Source of the DNA: Otariodibacter oris
GTDB taxonomy: Bacteria; Pseudomonadota; Gammaproteobacteria; Enterobacterales; Pasteurellaceae
Length of the DNA stretch: 64,000 nucleotides
Reading direction: 5' to 3'
Assembly: GCF_009684715.1 (NCBI RefSeq)
Contig: NZ_CP016604.1
Location: forward strand, 1,937,262 to 2,001,261
Part shown: positions 54,764-64,000 of the stretch, one piece after another
Layout: every line of letters begins with the position of its first letter
How positions within the stretch are numbered: the stretch's first letter is position 1
The notes under the pieces: model-generated
Databases searched by the model: none
Seen by the model: only the letters and a program-made list of their open reading frames with translations
Told to the model about the DNA's origin: nothing
Made by a program: the position numbers and the translations under genes

Positions 54764-54807
54764 AAGCGGTTAGTTTATTACAAAATTTTGTAAAAATCTA
54801 ACCGCTT
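54764..54807 (-). terminator. tpiA terminator of paired uptake sequences
   Basis: AAGCGGTTAG and CTAACCGCTT are complementary around an A/T-rich loop with TTTGTAA/TTACAAA. Both arms are uptake-sequence variants (ACAAGCGGT on the plus strand). It follows the tpiA stop. Confidence 0.65.
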
Positions 54808-54820
54808 ACGGATAAAATAA

Positions 54821-55591
54821 TTAAGCTTTTGCTTTTTCCGCTGCTTTCACTATTACCGCAAATGCAGGTGCTTTTAATGATGCGCCACCTACTAATGCAC
54901 CATCAATATCTGGTTGAGTAAATAATTCTGCTGCATTTGCATCATTTACAGAACCACCGTATTGAATGATTACTTGATCAGCAACCGCTTGTGATTTCTT
55001 AGCAATGTGTCCACGAATAAACGCATGAACAGCTTGTGCTTGAGCTGGAGTTGCAGATTTACCTGTACCAATTGCCCATACTGGCTCATAAGCAATGACT
55101 GCGCCATTAAATGCTTCTGCACCTAATGTGTCTAATACTGCATCTAATTGTCTTGAAACTACTGCTTCTGTTTGACCTGCTTCATTTTCAGATTCAGTTT
55201 CACCGATACATAATACTGGTACTAAACCCGCTGTTTTTAATGCTGCGAATTTTTTCGCAATAAATTCATCGCTTTCTTTATGATAAGTACGACGTTCTGA
55301 GTGACCGATAATGATATATTTTGCACCAAAATCTTTTAACATTTCAGTTGAAATATCACCAGTAAATGCACCACTTACATTTAAATCTACATTTTGTGAG
55401 CCTAATGCAATCACATCTTGACCAGCTAATGCCACTTCTGCTTCTGCTAAATACATAACAGGTGGTGCAATTGCAACTCCGCAACCTTTAACATCTGCAA
55501 GTTCTTTTTTTAAACCTTCAATTAATTCTTTAGTAAATGCTTTGTTACCATTTAATTTCCAGTTTCCCATAACTAAAGGACGACGTGCCAT
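54821..55591 (-). CDS. tpiA: Triosephosphate isomerase
   Basis: TpiA interconverts dihydroxyacetone phosphate and glyceraldehyde-3-phosphate. From ATG 55591 ([16 protein letters not shown]) it has 256 residues, with the catalytic lysine in NWKLNG, histidine in IIGHSERR and glutamate in [17 protein letters not shown] lies seven bases before this ATG; a second ATG two codons upstream is too close to it. Confidence 0.98.
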   Translation of the reverse strand: MARRPLVMGNWKLNGNKAFTKELIEGLKKELADVKGCGVAIAPPVMYLAEAEVALAGQDVIALGSQNVDLNVSGAFTGDISTEMLKDFGAKYIIIGHSERRTYHKESDEFIAKKFAALKTAGLVPVLCIGETESENEAGQTEAVVSRQLDAVLDTLGAEAFNGAVIAYEPVWAIGTGKSATPAQAQAVHAFIRGHIAKKSQAVADQVIIQYGGSVNDANAAELFTQPDIDGALVGGASLKAPAFAVIVKAAEKAKA

Positions 55592-55746
55592 TTTCATTTC
55601 TCCTAATAATAATTAATTAAATCTGTGTAAAAGTATATCATTATTCTAAATACTCTTTGAAAAATTTTAGATAAAACTTTATCCTTATCAACTTTTTAAC
55701 GCCTAAATCCCCGCCGGCGAAAATTAAGCCTTATAAGAGTCCAACT

Positions 55747-58700
55747 ATGTCACATAAAAAGTTTAAAATTAAGTTATTAGTTGTGGTGATTACTACATCT
55801 TTATCTAATCTTTCTCTATCATCTATTGTTAGAAATGATGTTAATTACCAATATTTTAGAGATTTTGCTGAAAATAAAGGAAAGTTTTATGTTGGAGCAA
55901 GCAATGTACCAATTTATGATTTGAGTGATCAACCAATCGGAATAATGCTAAAAAATATTCCAATGATCGATTTTAGTTCAACAGAACGTCTTCATGGTAT
56001 TGCAACAGCAATTAATCCTCAATATGTTGTTAGCGTTGCTCATAATAATCCTCTTGGTTGGTATAACTCACTTCAATTTGGTGGTCAAGGATTCCATCCT
56101 GATACTCAAGATTACGATTATCGGCTTGTAAATAGAAATAACTATCCAACCCCTGATCCCAAAAATAATCTCAATTGGGACTATCAATTGCCTCGTTTAA
56201 ATAAATTAATTACAGAGGCTGTACCTTCAACCCAAATATCTGATGGATTGAATAATGCAACTTATTTGGATAGCGAGCGATTTGTTTCCTTTATACGTGT
56301 AGGTTCTGGCTTACAAAAAGTGATTAATCGACAAAATGAACGAGAATGGAAAAGAGATGCGTATAACTATCTGACTGGAGGAGCTCCATTAAAACAAGGC
56401 GGTAGAGTAAGAGGATGGTCATATTCTGGTGGTAATGTATTTGATAGTCCTTATGGGCCATTAATTACTTATGGCTTGCCTGGCGACAGCGGATCGCCTA
56501 TTTGGGTCTATGATAAACAGGAAAATAAATGGCTTTTACATAGCGTTTTACAAGCCTATAGAACGGAAACTAGTATGGCTAACAATGGAGCTCTTATTAG
56601 AAAAGATTGGAATGATGCTATTATTCAAAATAATTTCTCCGAAGATATTAATAATGATTCTACAGCGCCATTAATTTGGAAATTAACAGACATTGATGGA
56701 AAAAGTATCATTACTGATAATCAAGACACAATACACTCTGTTGATATATATAATCCATCTTTGCAAGAACCTCAGAATGCTCGCCCAATTATTCCTGCAA
56801 TAGATCATGGTAAAAGTGTTCGTTTTACGGGCAATGAAGGAAAATTAACTTTAGTTGAAAATATAAATCAAGGGGCTGGAGCATTATATTTTAATGCGAA
56901 TTTTACTGTGCAAGGGCAAGATAATACAACTACATGGCTAGGCGCAGGAATTTCGGTTACTGAAGGTAAGATAGTCAATTGGAAAGTTAAGAATCCGAAA
57001 AATGATCGCCTCTCTAAGATTGGAAAAGGTACACTACATATCAACGGAATAGGAGAAAACCTCGGTAATATTAGTATTGGAGATGGAACAGTTATTCTAG
57101 ATCAAGGCGCGGATCCACAAGGGAAAAAACAGGCATTTAATCAGCTAGGAATTGTAAGCGGTCGCCCAACTGTAATACTAAATAGTGCAGATCAAATCGA
57201 TCCTAACCAGATTTACTTTGGATTTCGTGGCGGAAAATTGGATATCAATGGTAATGAACTTACATTCAACCATATAAAAAATGTAGATGAGGGTGCTATT
57301 ATTGTTAACCATAATAGTACACAATCTGCCACAATTAATATTGTAGGCAATGACCCGATTTCTAAACAAGATCTTAATATTGGTGATCGAGAATATGCTA
57401 ATAAAGATCTTTATATCAAAAATGGTCATTTATATTTTTTACCCACTAAAGATCGCTCTTCGCGCCATCCTTATTTTCCAAATAATAAACAAAGTAATGA
57501 GTATTGGGAATATCTAGGAGAAGATGCGGAAAAGGCGAAAGAAATCGCAGTTGAAAGAAAAAATAAACAGCTCTTACTTTCTGGATTTAATGGATATTTT
57601 GGCGAAAGAGATCCACATTTACATAATGGTAAATTAAATATTAATTTCCAACCTAAATCAGACGATCACTTATTATTGATATCAGGCGGCACAGAATTAA
57701 ACGGAAATTTAAGTCTGGATAAGGGTAAAGTTATTCTTTCAGGCAGACCGACACCACATGCTTATGATCATCTTCATTATAAAGAAGTTGTTATTGCTGA
57801 TGATTGGATAAACCGCTCTTTTAATGCAACAAACATGATTGTATCTAATAATGCCACATTACATATTAGTCGTAATGTTTCAGCAGTAAATTCAGATTTT
57901 CAAGCAAATAATAATGCCACTTTAAATCTTGGCTTTATTCAAGGCACAACACCTGAATGTATCAGAACCGATCATTCTGGCATAATCAATTGCAATACGA
58001 ATCCTTTAGCTGAAAATGTATTAGGATCTATTCCTACTACTCAAATACAGGGCAATATCATTTTATCTGATAATGCTAATTTAAATCTTGGGAAAAGCAT
58101 ACTAACAGGAAGTGTTGCAGGGAAAAGTACCACAAAAACAACTTTGAATAGGGAGAGTAAATGGATACTTACCCAAGATAGCACAGTCGGCGAATTAAAT
58201 TTATCTTCAGGATCAGAAATTCAATTAAATGATCTCGCATCTACAGCAAGTACTGAAAAATATAATACGTTAAGTATAGATAAGCTTACCGGTAATGGAT
58301 TTTTTAGATATACCACAAATTTAAATAAAGCGTTAGGCGACAAAGTTATCATTCACAGTAAAGCAGAAGGAGAGCATAAATTATTTGTTCAAGACTCTGG
58401 TTTAGAACCTAAAACTGATGAATTAACATTATTTACAGTCAATAACTTTGCACAAAATGCATTGAATTTAAGTGTATCCTTGGCGAATCCTAATAAAGTT
58501 GTCGATTTAGGCACCTATCGCTATCAATTAAAACGAAAAAATGATGATTATGTATTATCCATTGCTCATAAAAATGGCATATCCGTCAGTACAGAAAAAC
58601 CTAAAGCACCACCGTTAGTACATACAAATGGCGAAGGCGTGACAGCAGAAGATAATCCTGAAATCTATTTTAAAAATGGTAAAGGAGTGACAGCGGAAGA

Positions 58701-60612
58701 CAAACCTGAAATCTATTTTAAAAATGGTGAGGGTGTGATTGTAAAAGATAAGCCAGAAATTTATTTTAAAAATGGTGAAGGAGTGACAGCGGAAGACAAA
58801 CCAGAAATCTATTTTAAAAATGGTGAGGTTGTGAATGTGGAAGATAAGCCTGAAATCTATTTTAAAAATGGTGAGGGTGTGACAGCAGAAGATAAGCCTG
58901 AAATCTATTTTAAAAATGGTGAGGGTGTGATTGTAAAAGATAAGCCTGAAATCTATTTTAAAAATGGTGAAAGCGTGACAGCAGAAGATAAGCCTGAAAT
59001 CTATTTTAAAAATGGCGAAGGCGTGACTGCGGAAGATAAGCCTGAAATCTATTTTAAAAATGGTGAGGGCATGACAGCGGAAGATAAGCCTGAAATCTAT
59101 TTTAAAAATGGCGAAGGCGTGACTGCGGAAGATAAGCCTGAAATCTATTTTAAAAATGGTGAGGGTGTGACTGTAGAAGATAAGCCTGAAATCTATTTTA
59201 AAAATGGCGAAGGCGTGAATGCGGAAGATAAGCCTGAAATCTATTTTAAAAATGGCGAAGGTGTGAATGCGGAAGATAAGCCTGAAATCTATTTTAAAAA
59301 TGGTGAGGGAGTGAATGCGGAAGATAAACCTGAAATCTATTTTAAAAATGGTGAGGGAGTGAATGCGGAAGATAAACCTGAAATCTATTTTAAAAATGGT
59401 GAGAGCGTGACTGCTGAAGATAAGCCAGAAGTGTATTTTAAAAATGGTGAAGGTGTGACTGCGGAAGATAAGCCTGAAATCTATTTTAAAAATGGTGAGG
59501 GAGTGAATGCGGAAGATAAACCTGAAATCTATTTTAAAAATGGTGAGGGTGTGAATGCGGAAGATAAACCTGAAATCTATTTTAAAAATGGTGAGAGCGT
59601 GACTGCTGAAGATAAGCCAGAAGTGTATTTTAAAAATGGTGAGGGAGTGACTGCGGAAGATAAACCTGAAGCGGATTTCAAAAGTCTAAATCTTACGACT
59701 GAAGATAAGATCGGAACAATTGATAATAATTCGACCCAAGCTGAAATGATTAGTCGTTACGCTAATACTGCGTTATCAGAGTTATCATCTCAAATGAATA
59801 CATTGTTAATCACAAATGGCACAATTGAGAAAGAAATTATTGATAACGACACGGATAATTTACGTGTTTGGAGTAATATTCAACATGCCGAAATGCATAA
59901 TTCATCTGATTATTATCGAGAATATCAACAATCGAATTTGTTAACACAAGTTGGAGTCGAAAAAGCGGTTCATCATAATGTGCTAGTGGGTGGAGTATTA
60001 TCTCATTCCCATTCATCTAACACATTTGATGATAATATTTCTGGAAAAGGAAAACTTCTTCAATTCAATCTTTATGCTAAAAAAATATGGGAAAATAGAT
60101 TTTTCTCTAGCCTAGATATGAGTTATGGAAAAACACACAATCGTATCAACACTCAAGATCAGATTAAATTTAATCGAGATATTATCAGTGTTGGCTGGCT
60201 TTTAGGTAAATCTTGGCTATTTGATGATATTGAAATTAAACCTTCAATGGGCATACGCTACTACCATCTTAGTGATTCAAATTATGAATTGGCTGGGGCT
60301 AAAATTGCCATTAAGCCTGTAGATGTTGTAACTTATCAATTAGGACTTGGCATCAATAAAACATTTAATTTTAATAAATTAACCATTATTCCTGAATTTC
60401 AGCTGAATTTTGTTGATACGTTAGATAAAAATATCAATTTAACCGTCAATAATATTCGCTTAAACCAAAAAATTGGACGATATTTTGAAAACCAACTTGG
60501 CGTCACTGCAAAATATCATCAATGGGGCATTAATGTGCATGCCAGTTTGTTAAATGGTAATGAAATCCGAAAACAGCACGTTGTCGGCTTAAAATTAAGT
60601 TATAATTGGTAA
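55747..60612 (+). CDS. S6-family serine protease autotransporter (Hap/IgA1-protease-like) with a 16-residue repeat array
   Basis: A 1621-residue type V secreted protein. After a signal peptide (about 1-26) comes a chymotrypsin-like S6 protease domain (to about 320). The triad is probably His99 (VVSVAHNN), Asp145 (WDYQLPRLNKLITEAVP) and Ser248 (LPGDSGSPIWVYD). A predicted beta-helical passenger with many Asn/Gly-rich strands spans about 350-950. Residues 961-1312 are 22 tandem 16-residue repeats, consensus NGEGVTAEDKPEIYFK. The outer-membrane beta-barrel runs from about 1371 to the terminal Trp (LKLSYNW). It is closest in layout to Hap and IgA1 proteases, but I cannot name the substrate. The RBS (AAGAG) is modest, and a terminator follows. 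Confidence 0.9.
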   Translation: MSHKKFKIKLLVVVITTSLSNLSLSSIVRNDVNYQYFRDFAENKGKFYVGASNVPIYDLSDQPIGIMLKNIPMIDFSSTERLHGIATAINPQYVVSVAHNNPLGWYNSLQFGGQGFHPDTQDYDYRLVNRNNYPTPDPKNNLNWDYQLPRLNKLITEAVPSTQISDGLNNATYLDSERFVSFIRVGSGLQKVINRQNEREWKRDAYNYLTGGAPLKQGGRVRGWSYSGGNVFDSPYGPLITYGLPGDSGSPIWVYDKQENKWLLHSVLQAYRTETSMANNGALIRKDWNDAIIQNNFSEDINNDSTAPLIWKLTDIDGKSIITDNQDTIHSVDIYNPSLQEPQNARPIIPAIDHGKSVRFTGNEGKLTLVENINQGAGALYFNANFTVQGQDNTTTWLGAGISVTEGKIVNWKVKNPKNDRLSKIGKGTLHINGIGENLGNISIGDGTVILDQGADPQGKKQAFNQLGIVSGRPTVILNSADQIDPNQIYFGFRGGKLDINGNELTFNHIKNVDEGAIIVNHNSTQSATINIVGNDPISKQDLNIGDREYANKDLYIKNGHLYFLPTKDRSSRHPYFPNNKQSNEYWEYLGEDAEKAKEIAVERKNKQLLLSGFNGYFGERDPHLHNGKLNINFQPKSDDHLLLISGGTELNGNLSLDKGKVILSGRPTPHAYDHLHYKEVVIADDWINRSFNATNMIVSNNATLHISRNVSAVNSDFQANNNATLNLGFIQGTTPECIRTDHSGIINCNTNPLAENVLGSIPTTQIQGNIILSDNANLNLGKSILTGSVAGKSTTKTTLNRESKWILTQDSTVGELNLSSGSEIQLNDLASTASTEKYNTLSIDKLTGNGFFRYTTNLNKALGDKVIIHSKAEGEHKLFVQDSGLEPKTDELTLFTVNNFAQNALNLSVSLANPNKVVDLGTYRYQLKRKNDDYVLSIAHKNGISVSTEKPKAPPLVHTNGEGVTAEDNPEIYFKNGKGVTAEDKPEIYFKNGEGVIVKDKPEIYFKNGEGVTAEDKPEIYFKNGEVVNVEDKPEIYFKNGEGVTAEDKPEIYFKNGEGVIVKDKPEIYFKNGESVTAEDKPEIYFKNGEGVTAEDKPEIYFKNGEGMTAEDKPEIYFKNGEGVTAEDKPEIYFKNGEGVTVEDKPEIYFKNGEGVNAEDKPEIYFKNGEGVNAEDKPEIYFKNGEGVNAEDKPEIYFKNGEGVNAEDKPEIYFKNGESVTAEDKPEVYFKNGEGVTAEDKPEIYFKNGEGVNAEDKPEIYFKNGEGVNAEDKPEIYFKNGESVTAEDKPEVYFKNGEGVTAEDKPEADFKSLNLTTEDKIGTIDNNSTQAEMISRYANTALSELSSQMNTLLITNGTIEKEIIDNDTDNLRVWSNIQHAEMHNSSDYYREYQQSNLLTQVGVEKAVHHNVLVGGVLSHSHSSNTFDDNISGKGKLLQFNLYAKKIWENRFFSSLDMSYGKTHNRINTQDQIKFNRDIISVGWLLGKSWLFDDIEIKPSMGIRYYHLSDSNYELAGAKIAIKPVDVVTYQLGLGINKTFNFNKLTIIPEFQLNFVDTLDKNINLTVNNIRLNQKIGRYFENQLGVTAKYHQWGINVHASLLNGNEIRKQHVVGLKLSYNW
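58627..59682 (+). repeat. 48-bp tandem repeat, 22 units, within the autotransporter gene
   Basis: Each unit is 48 bp and encodes 16 residues, so copy-number change keeps the frame. Variation is mainly at unit positions 4-8 (GVTAE, GVNAE, SVTAE, GVIVK); the block DKPEIYFK is nearly constant. Units 15-18 and 19-22 form a 192-bp block present twice, with unit 15 equal to 19 and 17 equal to 21. The last unit (PEADFK) is diverged. Confidence 0.97.
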
Positions 60613-60624
60613 AATTGACTACAT

Positions 60625-60650
60625 AAAAAGCACTTGTAGAGTGCTTTTTT
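60625..60650 (+). terminator. Terminator of the autotransporter gene
   Basis: AAAAAGCACT/AGTGCTTTTT stem with a 5-base loop TGTAG, then TTT; 12 bp after the stop. Confidence 0.85.
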
Positions 60651-60663
60651 TAATGAGAAAAGA

Positions 60664-61677
60664 ATGGATAAATTAGCATATTTATTAGGGAAACCTGAAC
60701 AAACCGGGAAATTAAAAGCAGAATTTTCAGATTTTATTGTTAAAGAAGAATTAGGTTATCCTTTAACAGGAGAGGGGGAATTTGTTGCGGTTAAAATTCG
60801 TAAAACCAACGCAAACACACTCTTTGTAGGTGAAAAATTAGCAGAATTTGTCGGCATTTCTGCAAAAAATATGAGTTATGCTGGGCTTAAAGATCGTCAT
60901 GCTGTGACTGAACAATGGTTTTGTTTGCATTTAGCAGGTAAAGAAACGCCTAATTTTGATAAATTCCAATTAGAAGGAGTTGAAGTTGTTGAGGTGACTC
61001 GCCACAATCGCAAAATCAGAGTAGGCAGTTTATTAGGTAATCATTTTGAGATATTACTAAGAGATGTAAAACAAACGGATGATATGACCACTCGTTTAAC
61101 GCAATTACAAGCGGTGGGATTCCCTAATTATTTTACTGAACAACGCTTTGGACGAGATGGTAACAATCTAACCCAAGCTCAACGATGGGCAAGCGGTGAG
61201 ATTAAAGTCAAAGATCGCAAAAAACGCGGTTTTTATCTCTCTGCCGCACGAAGCGAAATATTTAATCGAGTGGTCTCTGAGCGTATTTCCGCAGAACTGA
61301 TCAATCAAGTCACTGAACACGATATTATGCAGTTAGCGGGAACAAATAGTTGGTTTGTTGCCCAAAATGAAGAATTATCTGATCTCAACAAGCGGTTAGA
61401 TTCTGGAGATATTTTACTTACTGCACCATTAGTTGGGGAAGATACATCGACTCAAGTGGTATCTTATTTAGAACAGAAAATCATTGCTGAACAGCAATTA
61501 TTATTGAATTTAATGGCTCAAGAGCGGACTAATGCTACGCGTCGATCTATGCTTTGTAAGCCTCAAAATTTAACATGGCAATTTGAACAAGAAGGGTTAC
61601 GTTTACATTTCTTTTTAACTTCGGGAAGCTATGCAACGGCGTTAGTCAGAGAATTAATCCAATTAGAAGAACAATAA
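60664..61677 (+). CDS. truD: tRNA pseudouridine(13) synthase TruD
   Basis: TruD makes pseudouridine 13 in tRNA-Glu. The 337 residues have the catalytic aspartate at residue 77 ([16 protein letters not shown]), and [17 protein letters not shown] and [15 protein letters not shown] as usual. It starts truD-surE-yqaA, 16 bp before surE. Two uptake-sequence cores lie inside (near 61109 and 61389). Confidence 0.96.
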   Translation: MDKLAYLLGKPEQTGKLKAEFSDFIVKEELGYPLTGEGEFVAVKIRKTNANTLFVGEKLAEFVGISAKNMSYAGLKDRHAVTEQWFCLHLAGKETPNFDKFQLEGVEVVEVTRHNRKIRVGSLLGNHFEILLRDVKQTDDMTTRLTQLQAVGFPNYFTEQRFGRDGNNLTQAQRWASGEIKVKDRKKRGFYLSAARSEIFNRVVSERISAELINQVTEHDIMQLAGTNSWFVAQNEELSDLNKRLDSGDILLTAPLVGEDTSTQVVSYLEQKIIAEQQLLLNLMAQERTNATRRSMLCKPQNLTWQFEQEGLRLHFFLTSGSYATALVRELIQLEEQ

Positions 61678-61693
61678 TTTTTAAGGACAAAAA

Positions 61694-62458
61694 ATGAATA
61701 TTTTATTAAGTAACGATGATGGCATTCATGCCACAGGCATTCAAGTTTTAGCAAAAACATTACGTGATGCAGGTCACAGCGTGACTATTGTCGCACCAGA
61801 TAGAAATAGAAGTGCGGCATCGAGCTGTCTTACCTTAGTGGAGCCGTTACGAGCTCATAAGTTTGAGAATGGTGATTATGCCATCATTGCAGGTACACCT
61901 GCCGATTGCGTACATTTAGCATTAAATGGCTTATTAGACACTAAATTTGATTTAGTTGTATCGGGTATCAATCATGGCTCTAATTTAGGCGATGACGTAA
62001 TCTATTCAGGTACAGTTGCAGCCGCATTAGAAGGTCGCCACTTACCTCTGCCATCTATTGCTGTTTCTTTAACAGGGAAACACGGTTCAAACTTCCTTTC
62101 AGGAGAAAGTCATTTTGATACTGCAGCTAAAATAGTTTTAGACCTATTACCTAAACTCAATGCTGGCTGTGTTGCAACAAATCAAGTACTAAATATTAAT
62201 GTCCCTAATTTACCTTATGATCAATTACAAGGATTACTCAGTACTCGTTTAGGAGAACGCTCAGCTGCTGCAGAAATTATAAAAGAACAAGATCCGAGAG
62301 GTGCAAGCATCTATTGGATTGGTGCAAGTGGTAAGCCTATTGATGAAAAAGAAGGGACAGACTTTTATGCAATAAACCATAATTATGTTTCTATTACTCC
62401 GATTCATGCTGATATGACTGCTCATCAATCTATTGAAACACTGAAAGGTATTCTATAA
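61694..62458 (+). CDS. surE: 5'/3'-nucleotidase SurE
   Basis: SurE removes phosphate from nucleoside monophosphates and is linked to stationary-phase survival. The 254 residues start [16 protein letters not shown] with metal-binding Asp8 and Asp9, then [16 protein letters not shown] and [27 protein letters not shown] site precedes the ATG. Its stop touches the yqaA start. Confidence 0.97.
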   Translation: MNILLSNDDGIHATGIQVLAKTLRDAGHSVTIVAPDRNRSAASSCLTLVEPLRAHKFENGDYAIIAGTPADCVHLALNGLLDTKFDLVVSGINHGSNLGDDVIYSGTVAAALEGRHLPLPSIAVSLTGKHGSNFLSGESHFDTAAKIVLDLLPKLNAGCVATNQVLNINVPNLPYDQLQGLLSTRLGERSAAAEIIKEQDPRGASIYWIGASGKPIDEKEGTDFYAINHNYVSITPIHADMTAHQSIETLKGIL

Positions 62459-63043
62459 ATGCAGATCTTTGGTCCAATTTATGACAAAACAATGAGATGG
62501 TCTAAGCATAAATTTGCGACATATTGGCTAATGTTAGTAAGTTTCATTGAGGCTATATTTTTTCCTATCCCACCCGACGTGATGTTAATCCCGATGTCGA
62601 TGAGTAAACCTAAAATGGCGGTTCGTTATGCGGTGTATACAACTATTGCTTCCGCAATCGGCGGTATAATTGGCTACACATTGGGATACTTTGCATTTGA
62701 TTGGATCAAAGGTTTTATTGTAGATTGGGGAATGCAAGCTAATTTTGACCGTATGGTAGTGTGGTTTGAAACTTGGGGAATTGCCGTAATTTTTTTAGCG
62801 GGATTTTCTCCTATTCCCTATAAAATATTTACAATCTGTGCAGGTGTAATGCAAATGGCATTTTTCCCTTTTGTGATTACGTCTGCAATTTCTCGTTTTG
62901 CTCGGTTCATTATTGTGGCAAAATTATCTGCATGGGGCGGAGAAAAATACGCTGAGAAAATTCACCGTTCTATTGAAGTCATTGGTTGGGGAAGTGTGGT
63001 TCTTGCTGCAATTGCCTATATGCTTTACACATTCTTAAAATAA
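62459..63043 (+). CDS. yqaA: YqaA family (DedA/SNARE-associated type) membrane protein
   Basis: A 194-residue inner-membrane protein with four or five hydrophobic spans. FIEAIFFPIPPDVMLIPM and FLAGFSPIPYKIFTICAGVM are the DedA-type re-entrant motifs, with the proline and the arginine of SRFARF. DedA proteins support lipid transport and the membrane potential; the exact role of YqaA is unknown. It lies directly after surE, where E. coli has pcm. Confidence 0.88.
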   Translation: MQIFGPIYDKTMRWSKHKFATYWLMLVSFIEAIFFPIPPDVMLIPMSMSKPKMAVRYAVYTTIASAIGGIIGYTLGYFAFDWIKGFIVDWGMQANFDRMVVWFETWGIAVIFLAGFSPIPYKIFTICAGVMQMAFFPFVITSAISRFARFIIVAKLSAWGGEKYAEKIHRSIEVIGWGSVVLAAIAYMLYTFLK

Positions 63044-63057
63044 AAGGAATCTCTAAT

Positions 63058-63588
63058 ATGAAAAAATCTTTTTTACTACTTCCTATTGTTTCAATGGTGC
63101 TTGTTGCTTGTACTACAAATTCTAGCTCAGAATCATCTTCTGCAGAAGTCACTGACGCAAACATACCAGCATGGCAAACGGAAGTTCAACCTACAGAAAT
63201 GCCAAGCAGTATGAATCAACCAGTCTATACTCCACAACCTTATTCTCAAAATCAAACTGTTCCGCAACCGAGTTATGGATACGACCAACCATCGGCACCG
63301 GCCCCACAACAAAGTTACGGTAACCAAACGACAACACCAACAAACTATTCATATAACCAAACAGAATCTATTGGTAATTGCCAAGTCTCAAGAGATGCAA
63401 ATAATGCCCCAATTTATTCTCAAATCACAAAAGGTTGTTACACTGGAAGTACTTATACTGTAGGAAAAAGTGATACGCTATTCTTAATTTCATATCTTGC
63501 AGGTAAAACACCTAATGAAATTGCAATTTTGAACAATCTTACTCAACCTTACCAATTGAGAGTAGGGCAGGTACTTCGTTTACAATAA
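63058..63588 (+). CDS. LysM-domain lipoprotein, short NlpD/LppB paralog
   Basis: From ATG 63058 (AAAGGAATC upstream) the 176-residue protein has lipobox LVAC (Cys18), a Pro/Gln/Tyr-rich linker with NQTVPQPSYGYDQPSAPAPQ, and one LysM domain (about 132-176, GSTYTVGKSDTLFLISYLAG). It aligns with the N-terminal half of E. coli NlpD (KGSYSGSTYTVKKGDTLF) but stops after LysM, so it lacks the M23-like domain by which NlpD activates amidases. The next gene looks like a paralog, so this may be a shortened duplicate. Confidence 0.85.
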   Translation: MKKSFLLLPIVSMVLVACTTNSSSESSSAEVTDANIPAWQTEVQPTEMPSSMNQPVYTPQPYSQNQTVPQPSYGYDQPSAPAPQQSYGNQTTTPTNYSYNQTESIGNCQVSRDANNAPIYSQITKGCYTGSTYTVGKSDTLFLISYLAGKTPNEIAILNNLTQPYQLRVGQVLRLQ

Positions 63589-63599
63589 TTAAAGTAGAA

Positions 63600-63640
63600 G
63601 AAAATGGAAGTAGAAATAACTCTACTTTCATTTTTCACTA
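63600..63640 (+). terminator. Hairpin between the two LysM-type lipoprotein genes
   Basis: AAGTAGA pairs with TCTACTT, extended by AAAATG with CATTTT, then TTTCAC; it ends 12 bp before the next ATG. Confidence 0.6.
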
Positions 63641-63651
63641 AAGGAAATTCT

Positions 63652-64000
63652 ATGCAAAAATTTTTATTCGTGCCTCTTACAGCGCTAATTTTAGCCGCAT
63701 GTAGTTCTAATCCACCAGCACCTGTTATTGATGCAAATGGCACGCTAAATTCTGGACCGATGAGAACTGTACCAGATGCCAATTCTGGCTGGCAAACTGA
63801 TGTACAAAATACACCAATGCCAAGCTCAATGACTCAAACTTATCCAGTACCTGCGCCGCAACCAACTTATCAGGCACCACCTCAACCACTCTCAACAAGT
63901 CAGCCAATGAGTGTACCTCAGCCTATACCGACGACACCAGTTGCTATACCACAACCAGTATCAACACAACCAATGGCTACAACTAAGCCAGCAGTATCAC
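63652..64000 (+). CDS. nlpD: NlpD/LppB-like lipoprotein (partial, C-terminus beyond the right edge)
   Basis: ATG 63652 follows AAAGGAAA. The first 116 codons encode a lipoprotein signal with lipobox LAAC (Cys17) and a Pro/Gln-rich linker. The stretch GWQTDVQNTPMPSSMTQ matches AWQTEVQPTEMPSSMNQ of the preceding protein, so the two are tandem paralogs. LysM and peptidase-like domains would lie past the edge and are not seen. Gene position after surE and yqaA fits lppB/nlpD. Confidence 0.65.
   Translation, partial: MQKFLFVPLTALILAACSSNPPAPVIDANGTLNSGPMRTVPDANSGWQTDVQNTPMPSSMTQTYPVPAPQPTYQAPPQPLSTSQPMSVPQPIPTTPVAIPQPVSTQPMATTKPAVS

Noticed and set aside
58627-59682. CRISPR-like periodic repeat
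   Set aside because: The units are contiguous with no unique spacers, and the whole array is in one coding frame.

Overview
The window is chromosomal DNA of an AT-rich member of the Pasteurellaceae. The evidence is the protein families and gene order (S10-spc-alpha ribosomal cluster, rpoZ-spoT-recG, mutY-yggX-mltC, ygiW-qseB-qseC, surE-yqaA-LysM lipoprotein), a Sxy/TfoX competence regulator, and many DNA uptake sequences of the ACAAGCGGT(CA) type. That is the Actinobacillus pleuropneumoniae (Apl) form, not the Haemophilus influenzae form AAGTGCGGT, so I place the organism in the Apl-type subclade (Actinobacillus, Mannheimia and relatives). I cannot name a species from sequence alone. There is no prophage, insertion sequence, CRISPR array or restriction/defence island.

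Layout. 1-689: start of xerD, cut by the left edge. 765-6491: a complete rRNA operon on the minus strand (16S, tRNA-Ile, tRNA-Ala, 23S, two tandem 5S, tRNA-Asp, tRNA-Trp), with its promoter near 6705-6732. 6848-9432: murI, ubiC, a stretch of decayed genes that includes a degenerate second piece of ubiC, and an OB-fold-like lipoprotein. 9516-14211: recG, spoT, rpoZ. 14449-18272: a glucose/sorbosone-dehydrogenase-like secreted protein, divergent asnA and asnC, and udp. 18380-21120: the rpsP-rimM-trmD-rplS operon and azoR. 21274-34892: rplQ to rpsJ, 27 ribosomal protein genes plus rpoA and secY, with leaders resembling the known S10 (L4), spc (S8) and alpha (S4) feedback sites. 35335-41267: sxy, fumC, sfsA, a Pmp3-type peptide, mutY, yggX, mltC. 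41393-41560: tRNA-Phe and tRNA-Asn, then a gene-free stretch that looks like a small RNA gene. 41841-48879: hflX, hfq, miaA, mutS, ilvC on the minus strand. 49126-54262: ppa, an M48 lipoprotein, ygiW-qseB-qseC, azlC-azlD. 54289-54656: four tRNA-Lys genes, one with anticodon CTT. 54821-60612: tpiA and a divergent 1621-residue S6-type serine protease autotransporter carrying 22 tandem 16-residue repeats. 60664-64000: truD, surE, yqaA, a short LysM lipoprotein and the start of an NlpD-like lipoprotein, cut by the right edge.

Most of the window is core housekeeping: translation (rRNA, tRNA, ribosomal proteins, tRNA modification by TrmD, MiaA, TruD), stringent response (SpoT, omega), DNA repair (RecG, MutS, MutY) and envelope upkeep. 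The parts least explained by known genes are the repeat-bearing autotransporter, the candidate CRP/FNR-controlled small RNA upstream of the hflX stop, the gene graveyard at 8270-8884, the secreted dehydrogenase homolog that has lost conserved PQQ-contacting arginines, and the transcription-attenuator-like leader of rpsP.
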